64,000 nucleotides of DNA from UBA1361 sp041656375 (GCA_964410505.1 CAYPGR010000005.1:16924-80923), one strand, 5' to 3'; counted from the stretch's first letter, positions 19,101 to 27,443 are shown. A program made the numbers and translations. The notes: a model not told the origin generated them from the sequence alone.

Positions 19101-19507
19101 CCGATTACCGTAACTATCTTGATTTTGACCTGATTGTCAAAGATAAAGCGGGTAACGAACAACGCCTTTCGCGCATGCTGATGAAAAAATCAGGGGGCGA
19201 AACGCAAACCCCTTTCTATATTAGTGTATTAGCAAGCTTTGCCTATCTCTATCGGGTAAATGAACCTGGAGAACTAAGTAACAGCGCCCGCCTTATTATC
19301 TTTGATGAAGCCTTTTCGAAGATGGATAGTGGACGGATTAAAGAAGCGGTCCGCCTCTTACGCCGTTTCGGCTTGCAAGCCATTATTAGCGCCCCCAGTG
19401 ATAAAGTCGGGGATATCAGTCCATTAGTTGATGAAACCCTGGTTGTCTTACGCGGTAAAAATTACTCACAAGTGCAACTATTTGCACGGGAAGATGATTT
19501 AACCTAG
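16133..19507 (+). CDS. jetC: JetC-like SMC ATPase (MukB/SbcC-type)
   Basis: A 1124-residue SMC protein. The N-terminal head has a Walker A GVNASGKST at residues 30-38. Long coiled coils (about 230-450 and 640-900) flank a hinge-like globular region (about 470-630). The C-terminal head has the ABC signature KSGGETQ (about 1018-1024), Walker B LIIFDEAF (about 1053-1060) and D-loop SKMDSGR. In Wadjet complexes JetC extrudes DNA loops and presents circular plasmids to the nuclease JetD. All ATPase motifs look intact. No JetD (TOPRIM nuclease) gene follows; instead a membrane protein gene starts 10 bp later. Confidence 0.88.
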   Translation: MKLLKTIKIINWHYFWNQTMNIEQIVFLTGVNASGKSTLIDALQVVLLGDTSGRHFNKAAAEKSNRTLKGYLRGELGDTLEGGFNYLRNGRFSSYIVLEFFDDVKEEYFNLGIVFDVYDDGSEEHRYFYLGAKMPEHEFIQDNIPMDYKSLNKHFQTDYPNRFKFFDSNRQYQDYLKKVLGNLKDKYFSLLKKAVSFSPITDITTFITEYVTESQKNIEIGPMQENILQYKKLEDEAALMRFKVERLQEINKNYLVYLEHKENQTLSEYVLEKSTLQNDLNRLEAFNKQYLGYTKRLSDIESELADLDVNLAELNKRKVKLIQDSSSNDTYRITDEINEHKKTAEEKIKALNLLNMQLRSDLETYVMTFNKLAGEIITNLTGADTKQLKKDGLFALDALLDSAAQISKDNDQISQILAKDMNALSEEVLSKWRTSQAKFKQNLAAFTVNLGRLITEYEENEALLKQQELDLRSGGKPYEYSLVQIRNELQNKLSQKHGIKIEVSILADLIDIKTPKWTNAIEGYLGAQRFHLLVEGRYFLEAYDILKGLLQTYNFYGTNLVDIDQIIERRFSAMNNSLAEEIITDHLGARAYIDFLIGRLQKCQTIQEARNSGNGITPETDLYRNFTFGRINPRLYSQKYIGRQIEEAEINAKRAELVAHAHALRAYQELHRKLMVGNDTEIVNTNEISALNSQVKRLQELPGLHESIRFYNEELGRHDLTLIEGIHRRISLVESDIKGIEEQKTNLAEERGTITTNMNLLKNEKIPETKQIIHERQTKLDEQYDAFFVSEKAEPFFQKLIDEGKTPLEINGEFRNLYSTALYLANSVFNQVKKLRKEYVVDYRLSYDTETTHNDIYVGELNDLQEVKLPEYETKINDAYQKAVKQFKDDFISKLRSAIETVEDQIAELNIALSTSTFGEDSYQFTVRPSTIYRPYYDMIKDDLLLKVTDDDSEFFSKYADVMKDLFGQIVLAGDGDKNASVLENVEKFTDYRNYLDFDLIVKDKAGNEQRLSRMLMKKSGGETQTPFYISVLASFAYLYRVNEPGELSNSARLIIFDEAFSKMDSGRIKEAVRLLRRFGLQAIISAPSDKVGDISPLVDETLVVLRGKNYSQVQLFAREDDLT

Positions 19508-19517
19508 AAAGGTCATT

Positions 19518-20372
19518 ATGGATCTCGCATTTGCAAAAGCAATTAAAGAAGAACATGATAATCTCCGAGCGCATTATTATAGTGAACTCGGCTTTGCCCT
19601 CGGTTTATTTTTTGCAATTCTCGTCCTCATTGCTTATTTAGGAACCTTTGGTGGCCTTAATCTACTCGCCCCGTTTTGGGTCATCTTGATATGGGGTGGT
19701 GTGATCCTCATTTATACCTTAATCTTAATTTTGGTTATGCCCTATCGCTTTCGGATGTTTCAAAAACTACTCGTGTTACGCTTTTTTGAAGAAGGGCGTA
19801 AACATAAACTTGAACTTATTCCGAATCCGCAAGGGGGTCAAAATTTTGATTATCCGCTGCTTTTAAAAGATGCAGGGATGCTTGATCAGTTCCGGATTAG
19901 TGTTTTTTCGCGCTATGAATATAAGAAGCGGTTGGTGCATGTGCTTTTTGACAAAGAAACATCCAGTCCATATGCCATTATTCATATTCCCAATAAGTTA
20001 TCACCATACTATTTACAAATTAATAATGGTAATTTCGCCCCGCCCCAAACGTATAAAGAAAATCCGATAGATAAAGTCGCCTTTGTCTCACGTTATAAAC
20101 TGAATTACTATGCGACAAGCGGACCAACCAATGTTAAAATATATTTAAGAAAAGAGTTAGAATCACGCTTTGTCGCGATGCTTGAACGCCATCAAGGGAC
20201 GTATCAACTGATCGCAACCTATACGGATAATTTTTTACTTCTCGCCCATTATGACGGGAGTCGACCACTGAAACTAGGAAAAGTTTATCCGCTTGATTAC
20301 TACAACGATCGGTTGAAACATTTATTACTCATTCAAGATTTTATGAATATCATGTTAGAGGAAGGAAAATAA
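19518..20372 (+). CDS. Membrane protein in the jetD position, unknown
   Basis: A 284-residue protein with two transmembrane helices (about 25-46 and 52-72) and a large C-terminal cytoplasmic domain rich in beta strands and aromatic residues. The architecture, two helices then a soluble domain, recalls DUF3137-type proteins but I cannot confirm it. It has AGAAAGG before the ATG, starts 10 bp after jetC and ends 1 bp before glgC. It has no TOPRIM or DUF2220 features expected of JetD. Its placement suggests co-transcription with jetABC, and possibly membrane tethering of the complex. Confidence 0.6.
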   Translation: MDLAFAKAIKEEHDNLRAHYYSELGFALGLFFAILVLIAYLGTFGGLNLLAPFWVILIWGGVILIYTLILILVMPYRFRMFQKLLVLRFFEEGRKHKLELIPNPQGGQNFDYPLLLKDAGMLDQFRISVFSRYEYKKRLVHVLFDKETSSPYAIIHIPNKLSPYYLQINNGNFAPPQTYKENPIDKVAFVSRYKLNYYATSGPTNVKIYLRKELESRFVAMLERHQGTYQLIATYTDNFLLLAHYDGSRPLKLGKVYPLDYYNDRLKHLLLIQDFMNIMLEEGK

Positions 20373-20373
20373 T

Positions 20374-21504
20374 ATGGGAAAAGAACTCGTCGCCATGATT
20401 CTTGCCGGAGGGAAAGGCACGCGCCTTTATGAACTCACCCGCAAAGATGCAAAACCAGCGGTCCACTTTGGAGGCAAATATCGGATTATCGATTATCCCT
20501 TATCAAATTGTGCCCATAGCGGCATTGATACCGTTGGGGTTGTCACTCAATACGAATCGATCAGCCTTAGTCGCTATATTGGAAACGGCGAAAAATGGGG
20601 CTTAAATGGTGTTCGTAGCAGTACAGTTGCGATTCCTCCACGTCAAACCGAAAGTGGCAGCAACTGGTTTTTAGGCACAGCTGACGCCATTTATCAAAAC
20701 CTTGAGTTTCTTGATTCATTTAGCCCTGAAAATGTCCTGATTTTAAGCGGGGACCATATTTATAAAATGGATTACTCGAAGATGCTTGACACCCATTTAA
20801 AAAATGGCGCTGATCTCACGATTGCGGTGCTTGAAGTAACGCTTGAAGAAGCCAAACGCTTTGGGATCTTAAGCGCTGATAAAAATGACCGCATTACTGA
20901 ATTTGAAGAAAAACCGCGCAATCCTAAAAGCACCTTAGCGAGCATGGGTATTTATATCTTTAATTATCGCGTCCTTAAGTCAAGTTTAATGGCCGACGCT
21001 AAAGATGAGACGAGTGACCATGACTTTGGGAAGAATATCATCCCCACCCTTTTAGCCAAGAAGAAGAAACTTTTCGTTCATCGCTTTGATGGCTATTGGA
21101 AAGATGTGGGCACGGTTGATTCATTATGGGAAGCAAATATGGATCTCATTGATTCGATGGATGAAGATTTTTATACACTTGACAAATATCACTTCCGCCT
21201 TTTTAGTGAGGACACAAATAGTGTGCCGCATTATGTCGGTAAAAAGGCGCGGGTGACGAATAGTGTTGTTAACCAAGGCGCCATTATCCTGGGCGAAGTC
21301 GATCATTCGATTATTTCAAACGAAGTGACGATTGAAAGCGGTGCTCGGATCACGAACTCGGTCATCATGCCGGGGGTGACGGTTGGAAGTAATGCGCGGA
21401 TCAATAAAGCGATTGTCATGAGTGATTTACAAATTGATGAAAATACGATTATTAATCCCGATGGTGACCGGGTCGTCCTCGTCCACCAAGGAGGTGTCAG
21501 ATGA
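20374..21504 (+). CDS. glgC: Glucose-1-phosphate adenylyltransferase, catalytic subunit
   Basis: Makes ADP-glucose from glucose 1-phosphate and ATP, the committed step of glycogen synthesis. The 376-residue protein has the nucleotidyltransferase motif AGGKGTRLYELT (about 12-23), AKPAVHFGGKYRIID, the substrate loop FLGTADA, the metal-binding GDHIYKMDY, and EEKP, followed by a C-terminal left-handed beta-helix of hexapeptide repeats (about 290-365). It has AGGAAAAT before its ATG and overlaps glgD by 4 bp. Length is typical of Firmicute GlgC. Confidence 0.95.
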   Translation: MGKELVAMILAGGKGTRLYELTRKDAKPAVHFGGKYRIIDYPLSNCAHSGIDTVGVVTQYESISLSRYIGNGEKWGLNGVRSSTVAIPPRQTESGSNWFLGTADAIYQNLEFLDSFSPENVLILSGDHIYKMDYSKMLDTHLKNGADLTIAVLEVTLEEAKRFGILSADKNDRITEFEEKPRNPKSTLASMGIYIFNYRVLKSSLMADAKDETSDHDFGKNIIPTLLAKKKKLFVHRFDGYWKDVGTVDSLWEANMDLIDSMDEDFYTLDKYHFRLFSEDTNSVPHYVGKKARVTNSVVNQGAIILGEVDHSIISNEVTIESGARITNSVIMPGVTVGSNARINKAIVMSDLQIDENTIINPDGDRVVLVHQGGVR

Positions 21505-22616
21505 AAGTCTTAGCTTATTTAAATTTACATCATGCCCCAGGATTAGGACCTTTAACGAAAAATCGAAGTAGTGCAGTCGTTAGTTTTCTCGGCCGATATG
21601 CGTTTATGGACTTTATGCTCTCGAATTTTTCTAACTCAGGTTTTGATCGGGTTGCGACCCTTGTCGATGCCCATCCGCATTCGGTCCTAAAACACTTAGG
21701 GAGCCGCAATACGTTTAATATTAATACCAAAATTGGGATGGAAATTGTCGCCTATAACGAAGCTGGTAGCAAAGCCGGACCACGTTATAATACGGATATT
21801 GCCAATATCATCTTTAATGATTGGATCCTAGAACAAAATGATCCTGATTATGTGATTGTTGCCCCAAGCTATTTTGTTTTGCCACTTGACTTTCGACCCA
21901 TCCTTAAACAACATATCGCAAATAAAGCACCCGTTACAGTTGTTTATAAGCAAGTTGACAATGCCAAAACCGAATTTATTGGCCGTGGCGTGCTTGATCT
22001 TAATGCCGACGGCCATGTCATGAATTTTTCTCGTAACAAGGGGGAGAAGAACGAACGCGCGGTTGCCCTTGAAATCTTTATCTTTAACCGCGAGACCTTT
22101 GATTTTCTCCTCAAAGAAGCCGGAAAAATCAGCTCCTTTTATACGTTAAGCGATATCGTTGCGTATCAAGCAATGAATGGCCTCCGCGTCGATTCCTATC
22201 GTTATGATGGGTATGTCCGCTGTATTGATACGTATCAACATTATTTTGATTATAGTTTTGAACTACTTAACTATAAAGTCCGCCGTCAATTGTTTATTCA
22301 AAATTGGCCCATTTATACCGTTACCCATGATACCCCACCCGCAAAATATGAAGCCTCGGCGTGTGTAAATAATGCCTTTATCGCCAATGGTTCCCTCATT
22401 GCAGGGACGATTCAAAATGCTATTATTTCGCGTAATGTCAAAATTGAAGAAGGGGCAGTGGTAGAAAATGCCATTATCTTTACGGATTCAATTATCCGGC
22501 GGAATAAAACAATCAAATATGCCGTGATTGATAAATCGGCAGAAGTGGCAGTAGCGAGTGAATTAAGTGGGACGCCTTCGGATATTTTATATATTCGAAA
22601 AGGAGATAAAGTATAA
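21501..22616 (+). CDS. glgD: Glucose-1-phosphate adenylyltransferase, GlgD regulatory subunit
   Basis: A 371-residue GlgC paralogue that in Bacilli pairs with GlgC to raise its activity. The N-terminal catalytic loop is degenerate: GGxGxRL is replaced by NLHHAPGLGPLTKNRS, and the aspartate of the metal site is missing (APSYFVLPLDF). The C-terminal beta-helix is kept (ACVNNAFIANGSLIAG and following). It starts on an ATG overlapping the glgC stop (ATGA) with GGAGG upstream, and its stop overlaps glgA (TAATG). The heteromeric glgC-glgD pair is a Bacilli/Clostridia feature. Confidence 0.92.
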   Translation: MKVLAYLNLHHAPGLGPLTKNRSSAVVSFLGRYAFMDFMLSNFSNSGFDRVATLVDAHPHSVLKHLGSRNTFNINTKIGMEIVAYNEAGSKAGPRYNTDIANIIFNDWILEQNDPDYVIVAPSYFVLPLDFRPILKQHIANKAPVTVVYKQVDNAKTEFIGRGVLDLNADGHVMNFSRNKGEKNERAVALEIFIFNRETFDFLLKEAGKISSFYTLSDIVAYQAMNGLRVDSYRYDGYVRCIDTYQHYFDYSFELLNYKVRRQLFIQNWPIYTVTHDTPPAKYEASACVNNAFIANGSLIAGTIQNAIISRNVKIEEGAVVENAIIFTDSIIRRNKTIKYAVIDKSAEVAVASELSGTPSDILYIRKGDKV

Positions 22617-24049
22617 TGAAAATTTTAATGGTTGCGAGCGAAAGTGCGCCGCTAGCGAAAACCGGGGGTTTAGCCGATGTTGTGCATGCATTAAGTAAGG
22701 AACTCGCCATTCTCGGTGAAGAAGTCAGTGTGGTGTTACCATTCTACACAACGATTCGACGCCTACCTGATCAAGAAATTCGTTTTTTGATGAATGTCCA
22801 AGTCCCCCTTGGATGGCGTTTTCAAAATGCGAAAATCTTTAAAACATTTATTGACGGCATTACTTTTTATTTAGTTGAGAATGAATTTTATTTTGGTCGT
22901 GAAGGTTTCTATGGTTATGATGATGATACTGAACGGTTTGCGTTTTTTAGTGTTGCTGTCCGTAATATGTTACAAGCCATCAAACTAAAGCCCGATGTCA
23001 TCCACATTCATGACTATCATGGGGGGATGATTCCGGCACTTGTTAAAATTCAAAATGCGAAAACCCGCTACTACTCAAAGATGAAGTTTGTGGTCACGAT
23101 TCACAACCCAGCCTTCCAAGGCGAGTTCCATCCCGATCTTTTACAAGATTTTTATGATATTCGGAAAGAATATTTTGATAATGGGACGCTTCGCTATCGA
23201 GACAAGGTTAATCCTTTAAAAGCGGCGATTGTCTTTGCTGATAAAATCAATACCGTGAGTCCGACACACGCCCAGGAATTACTCACCCCGGAAGGATCAA
23301 AAGGGCTTGACGGGATTCTTAAACTAAGAGCCAAAGATTTTGGCGGTATTTTAAACGGCATTGATTATGATGAATTTAATCCAGAAACAGATAAATTGAT
23401 TGTGAGTAAATACAGCGCTTCAAAATTAGGTTTAAAAGTTCAAAATAAAGTGGCGATCTTTAAGGAACTTGGTTTAATAGGTGATGAAAAAACGCCTTTA
23501 TTTACGATGGTAACCCGTTTAACATGGCAAAAAGGCATTGATTTAGTACTTGCTGCGATTCTTGATGTCCTAATGCAAGGGGCAAACGTTGTTATTGTTG
23601 GTAGTGGTGAATACGGGTATGAACAAGCGTTAGAACGCTTACGAGCCCAATTTCCAACACAGATGGCGATTTATATCGGCTACAATAATGCGCTAGCGCA
23701 CCGTGTTTACGCATCGGGTGATTTCTTCTTTATGCCGAGCCTCTTTGAACCTTGCGGCATTGGTCAAATGATTGCCCAACGGTATGGTAATTTACCAATT
23801 GTGCGAGCGACCGGTGGACTTAAAGATACGATTATCGGATATGACGGTAACAATGATGCTGTTGCCGATGGTTTTAGTTTTGATGCCTATGACGAATACG
23901 CGATGAAGCTAACGACAAACTTTGCCCTCGCCCTTTATAAAAAACCCGCTATTATCAAGAAACTTGTTAAAAACGCGATGCACAAGAATAATAATTGGCA
24001 CGAGGCGGGTAAAAAGTATTTAGCACTTTATCATAGTGTTGTTAAATAA
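22616..24049 (+). CDS. glgA: Glycogen (ADP-glucose) synthase
   Basis: Extends alpha-1,4-glucan from ADP-glucose. The 477-residue GT5 enzyme has the N-terminal KTGGLADVV ADP-binding motif (about residues 15-23), HIHDYHGGMIP, TVSPTHAQEL, and in the second Rossmann domain TRLTWQKGIDL and the catalytic-site PSLFEPCGIGQM. It is preceded by AAAAGGAG and overlaps the glgD stop by one base. No branching enzyme or phosphorylase gene is in the window, so the rest of the pathway must be elsewhere. The next gene, leuS, has its own T-box and promoter. Confidence 0.95.
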   Translation: MKILMVASESAPLAKTGGLADVVHALSKELAILGEEVSVVLPFYTTIRRLPDQEIRFLMNVQVPLGWRFQNAKIFKTFIDGITFYLVENEFYFGREGFYGYDDDTERFAFFSVAVRNMLQAIKLKPDVIHIHDYHGGMIPALVKIQNAKTRYYSKMKFVVTIHNPAFQGEFHPDLLQDFYDIRKEYFDNGTLRYRDKVNPLKAAIVFADKINTVSPTHAQELLTPEGSKGLDGILKLRAKDFGGILNGIDYDEFNPETDKLIVSKYSASKLGLKVQNKVAIFKELGLIGDEKTPLFTMVTRLTWQKGIDLVLAAILDVLMQGANVVIVGSGEYGYEQALERLRAQFPTQMAIYIGYNNALAHRVYASGDFFFMPSLFEPCGIGQMIAQRYGNLPIVRATGGLKDTIIGYDGNNDAVADGFSFDAYDEYAMKLTTNFALALYKKPAIIKKLVKNAMHKNNNWHEAGKKYLALYHSVVK

Positions 24050-24058
24050 TTATTATGT

Positions 24059-24206
24059 TATAATTCTCTTGCGAGTGAAGAATAAACAACTTCGGTTGTG
24101 TCTCACCTTCAAACCCCTCGCTGTTCCTAGCATTAATAGGTAATGAAGTAATTAATTAAGGTGGTACCGCGGATTTTCGCCCTTAGGTAGCACCTTTTAT
24201 TTTTGG
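24059..24206 (+). promoter_or_regulatory. T-box riboswitch with ultrashort Stem I before leuS
   Basis: A TATAAT box at 24059-24064 puts the transcript start near 24071. The leader then has a 5-bp Stem I base, GCGAG (24071-24075) with CTCGC (24117-24121), enclosing AGTGAA (loop-E-like) and leucine codons CTC/CTT as candidate specifiers. The T-box core AAGGTGGTACCGCGG is at 24158-24172. The competing terminator pairs AAGGTGGTACC with GGTAGCACCTT (24186-24196), one mismatch, followed by a U-rich tail. Stem I spans only about 51 nt, against about 100 in canonical T-boxes, and lacks the distal AG-bulge/GNUG loops. Uncharged leucine tRNA should permit leuS expression. Confidence 0.88.
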
Positions 24207-24216
24207 AGGAAATGAT

Positions 24217-26616
24217 ATGGCATACGATTTTCATCAAATTGAGAAAAAATGGCAACATTATTGGGAAGAAAACCAAACGTTTTTTACCGATGTTTACGAT
24301 TTTAGTAAACCTAAATATTATGTTCTAGATATGTTTCCGTATCCGTCAGGCGATGGGCTTCATGTCGGCCACGTCGAAGGCTATACGGCGACGGATATCG
24401 TCGCCCGCTTTAAACGGATGCAAGGGTTTAATGTTTTGCACCCAATTGGCTTTGATGCCTTCGGTTTACCCGCCGAACAGTACGCGATTAAAACGAATAA
24501 TCATCCCGCGACTTTTACCAATAAGAATATTGATAATTTCCGTCGGCAATTAAAGTCACTTGGTTTTAGTTATGATTTTTCTAAAGAAATCTCAACCAGT
24601 GACCCCACCTATTACAAATGGACGCAATGGATTTTCGTGAAACTTTTCGAAAATGATTTAGCGTTTGTTGATCATATCCCCGTCAACTTTTGTCCGACTT
24701 TAGGGACCGTTCTCGCCAATGAAGAAGTGATTGATGGCAAAAGTGAAGTGGGTGGTTTTCCAGTCATTCGGATGCCGATGCGACAATGGCTGCTTAAAAT
24801 AACAAAATACGCAAGCCGCCTTTTAAGCGATTTAGAAGGACTTGATTGGCCGATTTCTACACTCGAAATGCAAAAGAACTGGATTGGGGAAAGTGAAGGC
24901 ACCGTGATTCGCTTTGCAGTCGCTGATCATCCGCAAAGCTTCCAAGTTTTTACAACCCGGGTCGATACCCTTTACGGCGCAACTTATACATGTTTAGCAC
25001 CTGAACATCCGCTCGTTGAAGTGCTCGTTAGCGATGCCCAAAAAGAAGAGGTGCTCGCTTATGTCAAAGCGGCGGCCACGAAAAGCGATCTAGAACGGAC
25101 TGAACTTGCAAAAGATAAAAGCGGCGTCTTTTTAGGCGTATATGCAATTAATCCGATTAATGAAAAGAAAATCCCAATTTATGTTGCTGATTATGTACTC
25201 GGGTCCTATGGTGAAGGCGCTGTGATGGCCGTTCCGGCTCATGATGAACGTGATTATGCTTTTGCGAAAAAACACGGGTTACCGATGATTAAAGTATTAG
25301 ACGGTGATATCAGTGAATGTGCCTTTACTGAAGATGCGAAACATCTTAATAGTCCGCTCATTGATGGGCTTGATATTGCTGAAAGTAAGAAAGTTTTAAA
25401 TGCTTACTTAACCGAACATAAACTTGGTTATGTGAGAACGAACTATAAGCTTCGTGATTGGCTTTTTTCAAGGCAACGTTACTGGGGTGAACCGATTCCC
25501 ATTATGCTCACTGAGAACAATGATTTCATTGCCGTCCCAACCGAAGAATTACCGTTAGTCTTACCCGCATTAAATGAATATAAACCGAGCGGCACCGGGG
25601 AATCGCCCCTTGCCTTAGCCACTGATTGGGTCAATACAACCTATCAAGGAAAACCAGTACGCCGTGAAACAAACACTATGCCCCAATGGGCGGGTAGCTG
25701 CTGGTATTATATTCGTTATTTAGATCCTAAAAATGACAAGGTCATTGCTGATCCAGCGTTGATTAAGCATTGGCTTCCAGTTGACTTATACATCGGTGGG
25801 GCAGAACACGCTGTTTTACACTTACTCTATGCCCGCTTCTGGCATAAATTTCTATTTGATCAAGGCGTTGTGTCCACCAGCGAACCCTTTAAAAAATTGT
25901 TCCACCAAGGCATGATTTTAGGGGAAAATGGCGAGAAGATGTCCAAGTCACGAGGCAATGTCGTAAATCCAGACCACATTATTGCGACTTATGGCGTTGA
26001 TGCCTTACGGCTTTATGAAATGTTTATGGGTCCACTTGAAGCGAGCTTACCGTGGTCTAATTCCGGACTTGACGGGGCCTTACGTTTCCTCAATCGGATT
26101 GCCCGTATATTTAGTGATGAATTTCTGACACCAATCGTTGATACAAACAGTGGTGAACTCGATTATTCGTACCATTATACGGTCAAGAAAGTAACGGAAG
26201 ATTTTGAAAAATTGGCCTTTAATACCGCCATCGCGCAAATGATGATCTTTATTAATGATGTCTATAAAGCAAAAGAAGTTTATAAACCTTACTTAATTGG
26301 ATTTATTAAATTAATTTATCCAATTGCCCCGCACTTAGGAGAAGAACTTTACGCACAATTTAGTAAGGTTGGGACCATCACCTATGAACCTTGGCCAACA
26401 TTTGATGCTGCAAAACTGATCGTAAATGAAGTTGAAATTGCGATTCAAGTGAATGGAAAACTTCGGGCTACGATGAAAGCCCAGTTAAATGCTGCCAAAG
26501 AAGTGCTTGAACAAGCGGCTCTAAAACATGAAGGCATCCAAAAGTATCTCGAAGGCGTTAACATTAAACGCGTGATTGTGGTTCCTAATAAAATCGTTAA
26601 TATCGTTGTTTCCTAA
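24217..26616 (+). CDS. leuS: Leucyl-tRNA synthetase
   Basis: Charges tRNA-Leu in the cytoplasm. The 799-residue class Ia synthetase has the HIGH motif as HVGH in GDGLHVGHVEG (about 44-54), the editing domain with TTRVDTLYGATY and DERD (about 225-345), the zinc/leucine-specific region, and KMSKS in GEKMSKSRGNVV (about 572). The start is preceded by TTGGAGGAAATGAT. Editing residues (Thr-rich motif and the Asp of VPAHDERD) are kept, so proofreading should be active. Expression is controlled by the T-box above. Confidence 0.97.
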   Translation: MAYDFHQIEKKWQHYWEENQTFFTDVYDFSKPKYYVLDMFPYPSGDGLHVGHVEGYTATDIVARFKRMQGFNVLHPIGFDAFGLPAEQYAIKTNNHPATFTNKNIDNFRRQLKSLGFSYDFSKEISTSDPTYYKWTQWIFVKLFENDLAFVDHIPVNFCPTLGTVLANEEVIDGKSEVGGFPVIRMPMRQWLLKITKYASRLLSDLEGLDWPISTLEMQKNWIGESEGTVIRFAVADHPQSFQVFTTRVDTLYGATYTCLAPEHPLVEVLVSDAQKEEVLAYVKAAATKSDLERTELAKDKSGVFLGVYAINPINEKKIPIYVADYVLGSYGEGAVMAVPAHDERDYAFAKKHGLPMIKVLDGDISECAFTEDAKHLNSPLIDGLDIAESKKVLNAYLTEHKLGYVRTNYKLRDWLFSRQRYWGEPIPIMLTENNDFIAVPTEELPLVLPALNEYKPSGTGESPLALATDWVNTTYQGKPVRRETNTMPQWAGSCWYYIRYLDPKNDKVIADPALIKHWLPVDLYIGGAEHAVLHLLYARFWHKFLFDQGVVSTSEPFKKLFHQGMILGENGEKMSKSRGNVVNPDHIIATYGVDALRLYEMFMGPLEASLPWSNSGLDGALRFLNRIARIFSDEFLTPIVDTNSGELDYSYHYTVKKVTEDFEKLAFNTAIAQMMIFINDVYKAKEVYKPYLIGFIKLIYPIAPHLGEELYAQFSKVGTITYEPWPTFDAAKLIVNEVEIAIQVNGKLRATMKAQLNAAKEVLEQAALKHEGIQKYLEGVNIKRVIVVPNKIVNIVVS

Positions 26617-26640
26617 TAATTATATTAAAATATAGATGCA

Positions 26641-26671
26641 CGTTACTCACCTTGTGAGAATGTAGCGGAGG
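26641..26671 (+). promoter_or_regulatory. Hairpin next to the coaX ribosome binding site
   Basis: In the 59-bp gap after leuS, CGTTACTCAC (26641-26650) can pair with GTGAG...TAGCG (26654-26667) around a 3-base loop, with a 4-base bulge on the 3' side. The stem ends on the first G of the GGAGG site (26667-26671) for coaX. A TAAAAT box lies at 26626-26631 without a good -35. It may modulate translation of coaX, but this is only structural inference. Confidence 0.3.
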
Positions 26672-26675
26672 TATT

Positions 26676-27443
26676 ATGACATTAACCGTCGATATTGGAA
26701 ATAGTGTGATTGGGGTTGCCCTATTCCAAGATGATGAAATTATCAAAACGTTTTCACTTGAAACCAGAAAAGGTGAACATTATGATCACTATTTTTTGAC
26801 ATTAAACAATTTGATTCAGCTTTATAACTCTAAACTTGTCGTAAAGAACGCCATGATTGGCAGTGTTGTCCCAGGTTTAACCCTCATTATGAAGCAGGTG
26901 ATTGAAACCCTTTTTAGCGTAACACCGCTCATTTTAGAGCCGGGTATAAAAACAGGTATCGTCTTGAAAGTTGATCATCCCCTAGAAGTTGGGGCAGACA
27001 TTGTTGCTTGTGCCGCCGGCGCTTTTAAATATGGGGATGGCCCTTTTATTATTGTTGATTTAGGGACCGCAAATAAATATATCTATGTTGATGAAAAGCA
27101 TGTCTTCCATGGCGTTGCCATCAGTGCCGGACTTAAAACTGCCTTTACTGCGCTCATTGCTGATGCGGATCAACTTTTAAGTGTCCCCTTTTATTTACCA
27201 AAACATGTCTTAGGTAAAAATACTAAAGATGCCCTTGCTAGTGGTGCAACGTACGGTTTGATAGGTGAAATATCTGGTTTTATCGGCCGCATCGAGCAGG
27301 AAGTTAAGCGTGAACCAATCCTCTTACTTACGGGTGGGAATGCGGTTTATATTAAAGATGCGATTGGCACCCGTTACCTATACGAACCTCACTTAGTTCA
27401 TTATGGTCTTTTAAAGATCTTGGAGAAAAATTATGAGAAATAA
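26676..27443 (+). CDS. coaX: Type III pantothenate kinase homologue, altered active site
   Basis: CoaX phosphorylates pantothenate at the start of coenzyme A synthesis. The 255-residue protein has the ASKHA-type phosphate motif DIGNS (residues 6-10) and aligns throughout with Bacillus CoaX. However, EVGADRIVNAV reads EVGAD-IVACA, losing the arginine of GADR; GTATT reads GTANK; and GGVITPG reads HGVAISAG. The catalytic aspartate of GAD is kept. It starts with a GGAGG site and overlaps the next gene, an S-component/peptidase fusion, by 11 bp. It may be an active but divergent pantothenate kinase or act on another substrate. Confidence 0.8.
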   Translation: MTLTVDIGNSVIGVALFQDDEIIKTFSLETRKGEHYDHYFLTLNNLIQLYNSKLVVKNAMIGSVVPGLTLIMKQVIETLFSVTPLILEPGIKTGIVLKVDHPLEVGADIVACAAGAFKYGDGPFIIVDLGTANKYIYVDEKHVFHGVAISAGLKTAFTALIADADQLLSVPFYLPKHVLGKNTKDALASGATYGLIGEISGFIGRIEQEVKREPILLLTGGNAVYIKDAIGTRYLYEPHLVHYGLLKILEKNYEK

